From Pseudomonadota bacterium (GTDB taxonomy: Bacteria; Chloroflexota; UBA6077; JAJPHF01), in contig JAJPHF010000155.1 of the NCBI GenBank assembly GCA_021325365.1, positions 1 through 64,000 on the forward strand: DNA of 64,000 bases. Reading direction: 5' to 3'. Both the position numbers and the translations under genes were made by a program. Positions 57,844 to 64,000 of the stretch are shown here, in pieces. The notes under the pieces were generated by a model. It saw only the letters and a program-made list of their open reading frames with translations, was not told the DNA's origin and ran no database searches. The stretch's first letter is position 1. Each line of letters opens with the position of its first letter.

Positions 57844-59667
57844 TCACGCCAGCGTGCGCACCGCCGCGAGCACGGCCTCCACCGCCGCATCCAGCCCCCG
57901 CCCGGTATCCACGCGGCGATGGCGCCCGGCGGGCAGCTCCTCCCACGGCTCCCACTCGGCGGCCAGCTGCTGATACACCGCCCAGTCCGCGTCGGACACC
58001 GCCTGGACGTCGTGCGCGCGCGCGGCCAGCCGCGCCCGGGCAGTGTCTGGCGCGCACACGCACTCCACCGCCAGCCAGGGCACGCCCAGCCGCGCGGCCA
58101 GCGCCACGGCGGCCGCGCGGTGGTCGGCGCGGCGGAACGAGGCGTCGAGCGCGACCGAGACGCCGCGCTCTAGCCAGCCGCGGGCCGCGTCCAGTAGCGC
58201 GGCGTATGTCGCGTCGGTGGTCGCCGCGGTGTACAGCCCGGCGCCGGGGCGCGCCCCCTGCCGCGCGGTCGGCGCCAGCCCCGCGCGCTCCTTCCGCACC
58301 ACGTCGGAATTCAGCGGTACGAGCGCGAGCCGCTCGGCGAGCGCGTGCGCCAGGGTCGACTTCCCGCTGGCGGGCAGGCCGCCCAGCAGCAGGAGAAACG
58401 GGCGCCGCGCCCCCCCCGTGTACGCGTAGCGCGCGAGGTCGAAGTAGCCGCGCGCGAGCGTGCGCTGGGCGGCACGAGCAGCACCATCCAGCTGCTTGTC
58501 GGCCGCGGCGATACTGGCTACCAGCCCACGCACGGTCGCGCGGTAGCTCTGGTAGAACGGCAGGAGCGTCGGCAGGGCGCGGTCATCGCTGGCGACGACG
58601 TAGGCCTCCACGAACGCCGCGCGCAGGTCGGCGCGGCCGTGGCGATCGAGGTCCATCGCCAGGAACGCGACCTCCGCGGCTACGTCGGTGCAGCGCAACT
58701 GGCTGCTGAAGTCGATACAGTCGAAGAGGATCACCTCCGCGGGCGAGCCGGCCTCGTCGCCCCCCCGAGCCTGCCGGGCGCCCACCTCCTCGGCCCCGTG
58801 TTCCTGCGAGTCGCGGGGCGACGGCCGGTCTTCGCCTTCGGCGTCGTCATGACGAGGCGGAGTCCCCGCGTGGCCGGGGGGCGTCCACGGCGCCAGCGCG
58901 CCGTCCCGCCAGGCCGCGGCGTCGACGACGCACACGCTGGCGGCGTGCAGGTCGCCGTGGCCGTCGCGGATGCGCTGCTCGGCCACGCGGCGCTGGAACA
59001 GGTCGCGCTGCTCGCGCAAGTAAGCCGCCGTCCACGCCTGCAGGTGCGCGTAGGTCGCGGCGTCGAGCGTGCGACCGACGTACGGCGCGCAGCGGGCGAG
59101 ATTGTCCTGCACGGTGTGCCGCACCGCGCCGGGCGTGCCGTAGCGAGCGACGCGCGGCCCGGCCGCGGCGGCGGCGTGGAACGCGGCCACCCGCCGCGCG
59201 ATCTGCTCCAGGAGCGCGGGCGTCGCGGTGCCGGCCGCGAGCAGGCGCGTGAGCATGCCCTCCTCGGGCAGGCGACGCATGGCCACCGCGCGCTCGACCA
59301 CGCGCCCGCGCCCGCCCACGCGCACGGCGCCCGCGCGCTCCACGATGGGCACGACGCCCAGGTAGACGTCGGGCGCGAAGCGGCGGTTCAAAGCGACTTC
59401 GCGGCGGCAGTAGTAGGCGCGGCGCGCGGGCGTCGAGTAATCGAGGAAGCCGAGCGCCACGGGCTTCTTGATCTTGTACACGCGCTCGCCGGCGAGGAGC
59501 ACGTAGGAGATGTGGGTCTGGCGTAGCTCGACGGCGGCGGGGCGGGGCTCCGGATACGCGGCCGGCTCCAGCAGCGCGCGGATGAAGGGCGGCAGCGCGC
59601 CAGCCCCGCGATCGGGCCGCCGTCCGCCGCGCGCGCGCGTCGTGTCCTGTCCGGGTTGGTGGTCCAT
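57844..59667 (-). CDS. Two-domain kinase: aminoglycoside-phosphotransferase-like plus P-loop kinase
   Basis: A 607-residue fusion. The first half is an APH-like kinase: VELRQTHISYVLLAGERVYK (with KIKKPVALGFLDYST) and the catalytic loop RDGHGDLHAASVCVV plus metal-binding ILFDCIDFSS. The second half is a small P-loop kinase with LLLLGGLPASGKSTLAHALA (about residue 432). Such two-domain proteins (COG2187/COG0645 type) are common but poorly understood. A Pro/Glu/Asp/His-rich insert of about 55 residues separates the catalytic HGD from the downstream Asp; a catalytic-loop insert of this size is unusual and might come from a repeat. The ATG at 59667 has a weak ribosome site. Confidence 0.82.
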   Translation of the reverse strand: MDHQPGQDTTRARGGRRPDRGAGALPPFIRALLEPAAYPEPRPAAVELRQTHISYVLLAGERVYKIKKPVALGFLDYSTPARRAYYCRREVALNRRFAPDVYLGVVPIVERAGAVRVGGRGRVVERAVAMRRLPEEGMLTRLLAAGTATPALLEQIARRVAAFHAAAAAGPRVARYGTPGAVRHTVQDNLARCAPYVGRTLDAATYAHLQAWTAAYLREQRDLFQRRVAEQRIRDGHGDLHAASVCVVDAAAWRDGALAPWTPPGHAGTPPRHDDAEGEDRPSPRDSQEHGAEEVGARQARGGDEAGSPAEVILFDCIDFSSQLRCTDVAAEVAFLAMDLDRHGRADLRAAFVEAYVVASDDRALPTLLPFYQSYRATVRGLVASIAAADKQLDGAARAAQRTLARGYFDLARYAYTGGARRPFLLLLGGLPASGKSTLAHALAERLALVPLNSDVVRKERAGLAPTARQGARPGAGLYTAATTDATYAALLDAARGWLERGVSVALDASFRRADHRAAAVALAARLGVPWLAVECVCAPDTARARLAARAHDVQAVSDADWAVYQQLAAEWEPWEELPAGRHRRVDTGRGLDAAVEAVLAAVRTLA

Positions 59668-59707
59668 ACCACCAGTGTAGTCGGACGGGAACCGGATGGC
59701 AGCCCCG

Positions 59708-60085
59708 TTAGCTGCCCACGGAGGCCGACTCAGCCGGGGGGGGTAGGGCCTCGTCGTCGGTGGCGCGCGCTTGCAGATCGAGCGCGTCCAGGCGCCGCTC
59801 GGTGTTCGCGACGATCGTGTCGAGGCGCGCCAGATGCTCGCCCAGCTCGGCCAGCAAGGCCGGCTCCGGCGCCAGCTTGCGTCCCCGCTGGAGCAGGTGC
59901 CGGGCGAGCAGCAAGTGTTCGAGCGCCAGCAACAGCAGCGCCCGACGCCGCGCCGGGGACAGGGGGCTCGCCGGATCACGCGCTTCCCGCAGCCAGGCCA
60001 GCGCCCGGGTCTGGTGCGCGGCGGCCTGCTCGACACAGCGAGCGAGGTGGCGCTCGTTCACGGCGCTAGGCACAGATGGCGTCAT
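59708..60085 (-). CDS. Hypothetical alpha-helical protein
   Basis: A 125-residue, mostly helical protein: HLARCVEQAAAHQTRALAWL, RRALLLLALEHLLLARHLLQ, and ELGEHLARLDTIVANTERRL. The pattern suggests a helical bundle or coiled coil. No family is recognised. The ATG at 60085 is used; upstream in-frame sequence up to 60205 is Arg-rich and unsupported. Confidence 0.6.
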   Translation of the reverse strand: MTPSVPSAVNERHLARCVEQAAAHQTRALAWLREARDPASPLSPARRRALLLLALEHLLLARHLLQRGRKLAPEPALLAELGEHLARLDTIVANTERRLDALDLQARATDDEALPPPAESASVGS

Positions 60086-60254
60086 GGTCACAGATGACCT
60101 CGAGCTGGAGACTGCCCTTCGGGCGCGGCGAGGGAGAGCACGCGGCCGCTTCCGTGCCGCGTATACCCGTAAGATCAGCGTCCCCTCGCCGTAAGGAGTG
60201 TACACGCCGATATGGCGGCGGCAGAATGCTGGGGGCTTAGACTTGCCTTAGAAG

Positions 60255-61016
60255 TCAGCTGTCAAGCTGCCGCGCGGGGAGGGCGCGGAAGCTGTAGCCG
60301 ACGCCGCGCTTGGAGAGGATGTAGCGCGGGTTCGCGGGGTCGGGCTCGATCTTCTGGCGCAGGTAGGTGATGTACAGGTGGACGTAGTGGCTCTCCTCGC
60401 GGTACTCGGGCCCCCACACGCGCGCCAGGATCGTCTCGAAGGAAAGCGTGCGCCCCGCGTTCTGGACGAGGTGGTAGAGCAGGCGATGCTCGGTGGGGCG
60501 GAGGCGCAGGCGGCGCCCCTCGACGATGGCCTCGCGCTCCTCGAAGTCGATCTGGAGACGCTCGTCGATCGTCACCAGCGGCGATTGCGCCACCTCGGTA
60601 CCCGCCGTGCGGCGGAGCACCGCCTTGATGCGGGCGGCGAGTTCGGCCGGGCTGAACGGCTTGCTAACGTAGTCGTCGGCGCCGAGCGTCAGCCCGTGGA
60701 TGCGGTCCGATTCGTCCGAGTGGACCGTGACGATGATGACGGGCACGCTCGAGCTGAGACGCAGGCGCTGCAGCACGTCGAAGCCATCCATGTCCGGCAG
60801 GGCCACGTCGAGCAACACCAGGTCCGGGAAATCGTTGCGCACCGCTTGCAGCGCCTCTTCGCCCGTGGACGCCTCCTGCACCTGGAACCCGTGCTGGTGC
60901 AGGCTGACCCGCAGGAAATCGACCATCCGCGGCTCATCGTCCACGGCGAGGACGCGCGGCGGCCGCTCGGTCGCGGTGGCGCTCGACCCACTCAGTGCCT
61001 CGAGCCCGGTCTGCAC
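60255..61016 (-). CDS. OmpR/PhoB-family response regulator
   Basis: A 253-residue regulator. The receiver has RVLAVDDEPRMVDFLRVSLH, the phospho-Asp in LVLLDVALPDMDGFDVLQRL, and Lys in YVSKPFSPAELAAR. The winged-helix domain has RLRLRPTEHRLLYHLVQNAG, VWGPEYREESHYVHLYITYL and RYILSKRGVGYSF. All catalytic residues are present. No histidine kinase is next to it, so the partner must be elsewhere. The GTG start follows GCGAGGG. The 199 bases after 61016 contain no gene. Confidence 0.92.
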   Translation of the reverse strand: MQTGLEALSGSSATATERPPRVLAVDDEPRMVDFLRVSLHQHGFQVQEASTGEEALQAVRNDFPDLVLLDVALPDMDGFDVLQRLRLSSSVPVIIVTVHSDESDRIHGLTLGADDYVSKPFSPAELAARIKAVLRRTAGTEVAQSPLVTIDERLQIDFEEREAIVEGRRLRLRPTEHRLLYHLVQNAGRTLSFETILARVWGPEYREESHYVHLYITYLRQKIEPDPANPRYILSKRGVGYSFRALPARQLDS

Positions 61017-61215
61017 ACGGCCCTCGCTTTCGCCCCGCGCGGCGCCCCCGCCAATTCAGGGCCGCCGCGGCGCTCGTCAGCTCCAGCCCGCGCGGCGCGG
61101 CGGCCAGGCGGGCTGGTTCATGCTACCCGCAAGAAGCATGCCGCCTCTCAACGCCCGAGACGATACGCTGCGCGTTCGCCGAGCGCCGCGGCCAGCCGCC
61201 CGGTTACCGGGGGCG

Positions 61216-61635
61216 CTAGCGGCGCAGCGAGATGCCGGGCGCGGTGCTGGGCCCGAGCGGCGCGCTGGCGTCGGAGATGTTGTTCTGTGCCAGCAGCCAT
61301 GCCACCACGTCCCAGTACTGCTCATCCGTCAGCGAGCCGGGCGCGTCCTGGGGCATCGAGTCGGTGGTGAAGTCGTACAGCTCCTGCGCGTTGCGAAAGC
61401 CCGTCAGCGCCCGCGGCCCGACCACCAGCGGCGCATCGGGCGCGCTCCGCCCGGCCCCCTCGCCGCGCGCGCCGTGACAGCTGGCGCACGACGACGCGTA
61501 GATCTCGGCGCCGGCCGCCACCTGCTCGGGCGTATACGCGCGCGCGGCTGGTCCGGCCTGCGCCACCCAGCACCCCGCCGCCAATAGTCCCACCGCGCCC
61601 AGGCGCCACGCGCCTCGCCCCCAACGCTGTCCCAT
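61216..61635 (-). CDS. Exported c-type cytochrome
   Basis: A 139-residue mono-haem cytochrome c. A signal or lipoprotein signal covers residues 1-33 (LGAVGLLAAGCWVAQA, with a possible lipobox at LAAGC). The haem motif is SSCASCHGARGEG, and the sixth ligand Met is in TTDSMPQDAPGSLTDEQYWD. Probably a periplasmic or membrane-bound electron carrier. The ATG at 61635 follows GGAGGGGG. Divergent from the ferredoxin oxidoreductase operon. Confidence 0.9.
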   Translation of the reverse strand: MGQRWGRGAWRLGAVGLLAAGCWVAQAGPAARAYTPEQVAAGAEIYASSCASCHGARGEGAGRSAPDAPLVVGPRALTGFRNAQELYDFTTDSMPQDAPGSLTDEQYWDVVAWLLAQNNISDASAPLGPSTAPGISLRR

Positions 61636-61881
61636 TCGCGTGTCCCCCTCCGTCGCTCTCGCCGCCCCGCCGCGGTCGCGGCCGCGAGCCGGGCCGTGTC
61701 CGTGCGGCACCCCGCATTATGCACAATCGACGGCCGGGCGCAAGCCGTCGCGGCTCCCCGCTCCGCTAGGTCCAGGTTTTGCAATGCTCTGCACGGACGC
61801 GCGCCGCCGATCGACGAATTGCCCGGTCTTTTTGAGACGTAAAGCGGATATGGTGAGTATGATGGAGGGTGGGAGGATACG

Positions 61882-63792
61882 ATGAGCGGACAGGACCTCA
61901 ACTGGCTGATCGGCGGGCCGCAGGGCAGCGGCATCAATCTCTCGGCCGAGACGTTCGCCAAGGCCTGCACGCGCGCGGGCTATCGCGTGTTCACCAGTAT
62001 CGAGTACCACTCGAACATCATGGGCGAGCACAGCTACGAGCGCGTCCGCATCTCCGCCGAGGACCGCGGCTCGGCGCTCGACGCCGTCCACGTCATGGTG
62101 GCGCTCGACGCGGAGACGCTCGTCGGCCCGCACCACGGGGAGTTTCCCGAGCACCGCGGCCACCTCCACGAGCTGGTCCGGGGCGGCGGCGCGGTCTACG
62201 ACGCCGCGATCAAGCTCGACGCCGCCCACCTGGAGCGCGACGACGTGCGGCTCTACGCCGTGCCGTTCGACGATCTGCTGCGCCAGACGCTGCGCGAGTT
62301 CGGCCGCGAAGACCAGGCCGCTCGCCTGCGCGTCATGACCAACACCATCGCCGTCGGCGCCTCGCTGGCGCTCATGGGCTTCCCCATCGACTGCTTCGCC
62401 GCGGTCATCAAGGAGGGCTTCAGCGGGCGCCGCGCGGCGCTGGGCGAGATGAACGCCCGCGCCGCCGCGCTGGGCGCCGAGCACATCCGCGAGCACTTCC
62501 CCGAGCCGTTCCCCTTCACGCTGCCGAAGGTCGAGCCGCCCGCGCGCACGCCCATGCTGATCCGCGGCATGCACGCCGCCGCCATTGCCAAGCTGCAGGC
62601 GGGCCTCACGTTCCAGTCGTATTACCCGATCAGTCCGGCCACCGACGAGAACGTGTACCTGGAGGCGCAACAGCGCAACTACGACCTGCTCGTCGTCCAG
62701 ACCGAGGACGAGATCTCGGCCATCAACATGGCCGTGGGGGCGGCGCACGCGGGCGCCCGCGCGTCCACGTCCACCTCGGGCCCCGGCCTGGCGCTGATGG
62801 TCGAGGGCCTGGGCTTCGCGGCGATGACCGAAGCGCCCGGCCCGGTGCTGGTCCTGTGGCAGCGCGGCGGGCCGAGCACGGGGCTGCCGACGCGTCAGGA
62901 GCAGGCCGACCTGCGCTTCGCGCTCCAGCCCGGCCAGGGCGAGTTCCCGAGCATCGTCGTGGCCCCCGGCGACGTGCCGCAGACCGCCGAGGACTGCTTC
63001 GAGGCGTTCAACTGGGCCGACCGCTACCAGATGCCCGTCATCGTGCTGGTGGACAAGCTCCTCTCGTCGTCGTTCTGGACGCTGGACGAGCTGAGCTTCG
63101 ACGGCTGGCGCATCGACCGTGGGCCCCTGGCCGCCCTGCCGCCGCTGCCGGGCAGCAGCGGGAACGGCCAGCACGCGAACGGCAACGGCGCGAGCGGTGC
63201 CAAGGTGACGGACTACCTGCGCTACGCGCTCGTCCAGGGCGGCGTGTCGCCCCGAGCCCTGCCCGGCCAGGAGGGCGGCATCTTCTGGTCCACCACCGAC
63301 GAGCACGACCCGCGCGGCCACATCACCGAGAACGCGCAGAACCGCATCGACATGATGCGCAAGCGTATGGGCAAGCTCGACAAGGCCGCCGCCGAGATTC
63401 CCGCCGACCGCAAGGTACGGCTCTACGGCCCGCCCGACGCCGAGTACACGCTGGTCGGCTGGGGCACGACGAAGGGCGCCATCCTCGACGCGCTGGCGGA
63501 GCTGGCAGCGAGCGGCGGCCCGCGCTGCAACTTCCTCCAGGTACGGCTGATGCGGCCGTTCCCGGTGGCCGAGGTGCAGGCCGCGCTGCAGGGCAAGCAG
63601 GCGATCCTCGTCGAGAACAACTATACGGCGCAGCTCGGGTCGCTGATCCGCGAGCAGACCGGCATCGACCTGCCCGTGAAGGTGCTGAAGTTCGACGGTC
63701 GGCCGTTCTCGCAGGAGGAGATGGTCGAGGGCCTACGCCAGGCGTTCGGCCAGCGGGAGGGCCGCGTGGCCGTGACCCATCTGTCGGCGTAG
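61882..63792 (+). CDS. korA: 2-oxoacid:ferredoxin oxidoreductase, alpha/gamma fusion subunit
   Basis: A 636-residue subunit. The N-terminal gamma domain is LNWLIGGPQGSGINLSAETF, with SIEYHSNIMGEHSYERVRIS. The alpha domain includes TFQSYYPISPATDENVYLEA, VVQTEDEISAINMAVGAAHA, ARASTSTSGPGLALMVEGLG and LWQRGGPSTGLPTRQEQADL. The enzyme converts 2-oxoacids (oxoglutarate or pyruvate) to acyl-CoA with ferredoxin reduction; substrate choice is not proven. GGGAGG precedes the ATG. The beta subunit follows after 130 bases that contain a CCGGCCTTCAGGCCGG hairpin. Confidence 0.93.
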   Translation: MSGQDLNWLIGGPQGSGINLSAETFAKACTRAGYRVFTSIEYHSNIMGEHSYERVRISAEDRGSALDAVHVMVALDAETLVGPHHGEFPEHRGHLHELVRGGGAVYDAAIKLDAAHLERDDVRLYAVPFDDLLRQTLREFGREDQAARLRVMTNTIAVGASLALMGFPIDCFAAVIKEGFSGRRAALGEMNARAAALGAEHIREHFPEPFPFTLPKVEPPARTPMLIRGMHAAAIAKLQAGLTFQSYYPISPATDENVYLEAQQRNYDLLVVQTEDEISAINMAVGAAHAGARASTSTSGPGLALMVEGLGFAAMTEAPGPVLVLWQRGGPSTGLPTRQEQADLRFALQPGQGEFPSIVVAPGDVPQTAEDCFEAFNWADRYQMPVIVLVDKLLSSSFWTLDELSFDGWRIDRGPLAALPPLPGSSGNGQHANGNGASGAKVTDYLRYALVQGGVSPRALPGQEGGIFWSTTDEHDPRGHITENAQNRIDMMRKRMGKLDKAAAEIPADRKVRLYGPPDAEYTLVGWGTTKGAILDALAELAASGGPRCNFLQVRLMRPFPVAEVQAALQGKQAILVENNYTAQLGSLIREQTGIDLPVKVLKFDGRPFSQEEMVEGLRQAFGQREGRVAVTHLSA

Positions 63793-63922
63793 GGGCGACC
63801 GCAATGAGCCGCCGCCGTGACCGGCGGGCCTGGCGCTAGCCTCCTGGCCCGGCCTTCAGGCCGGCTCGGGAGCACCGCAAGGGGCCCCAGGTGCCGGGCG
63901 ACATGCTAAAAGGGGATTTTTG

Positions 63923-64000
63923 ATGGCAGTTGACACGCGACTCACGGCACGCGACTACAAGACCGACGTCCACAACAACTGGTGCCCCGGCTGCGGCGAC
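63923..64000 (+). CDS. korB: 2-oxoacid:ferredoxin oxidoreductase beta subunit (partial)
   Basis: The N-terminal 26 codons only; the window ends inside the gene. VHNNWCPGCGD matches the cysteine-bearing start of the thiamine-diphosphate-binding beta subunit. AAGGGG precedes the ATG. Confidence 0.9.
   Translation, partial: MAVDTRLTARDYKTDVHNNWCPGCGD

Noticed and set aside
61717..63321. Minus-strand open frame opposite korA
   Set aside because: Shadow frame; korA motifs are complete on the plus strand.

Overview
The window is GC-rich and gene-dense, with about 60 protein-coding genes on both strands, one structured RNA gene and many short dispersed repeats. The best guess is an uncultured or thermophile-related member of the Chloroflexota. 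This is inferred from several traits together: single-chain GlyRS, a large SRP RNA with an Alu domain, an LLM-type flavin oxidoreductase, lipoproteins with Ala/Pro/Thr-rich linkers, heptamer repeats, and frequent TTG/GTG starts. No rRNA, tRNA, CRISPR array, insertion sequence or prophage core was seen.

Layout. 1-5.6 kb: large SRP RNA (minus), an M20-type hydrolase, an orphan ABC substrate-binding lipoprotein, a cytochrome P450 and a GT2 glycosyltransferase. 5.8-15 kb: pyruvate phosphate dikinase, a VapBC-like pair, LepA, an ACMSD-like amidohydrolase, an LLM oxidoreductase and QueG. 15-21.4 kb: three exported proteins of unknown function around a Fur/Zur-type regulator, then a divergent ZnuA / ZnuC-ZnuB metal importer. 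21.5-28.2 kb: a second orphan binding protein, a four-gene GldA/GldF/GldG/DUF4340-like ABC operon, and a two-gene operon of an ECF sigma factor and a membrane-anchored Rieske protein. 28.4-41.5 kb: a secreted glycoside-hydrolase-like lipoprotein, GlyRS, a CrtI-like oxidoreductase, a second toxin-antitoxin pair, two MFS transporters, a Tat-exported beta-repeat protein, an alkyltransferase-like protein and a formamidase/acetamidase. 41.5-54.7 kb: a receiver-DHp protein without a kinase domain, a zinc-ribbon protein, a RibD-C reductase, a third orphan binding protein, cell-surface and glycosyltransferase genes, a serine-hydrolase (beta-lactamase fold) protein, the pncA-pncB NAD salvage operon, a third (frameshifted) toxin-antitoxin pair and an alpha/beta hydrolase. 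54.9-64 kb: a GGDEF-EAL protein, a two-domain kinase, a PhoB-like regulator, a cytochrome c and the start of a 2-oxoacid:ferredoxin oxidoreductase operon.

The most unusual unit is sigma factor plus Rieske protein (26.8-28.2 kb). The Rieske protein carries an N-terminal segment that looks like the sigma-binding part of an anti-sigma factor, then a twin-arginine-like membrane anchor, then an intact [2Fe-2S] Rieske domain. This suggests a redox-sensing anti-sigma factor. Other notable signals are a repeat that abuts two stop codons and has invaded coding sequence, two direct repeats that share a 61-bp offset, heptamer repeats inside genes, and unlisted small open frames.
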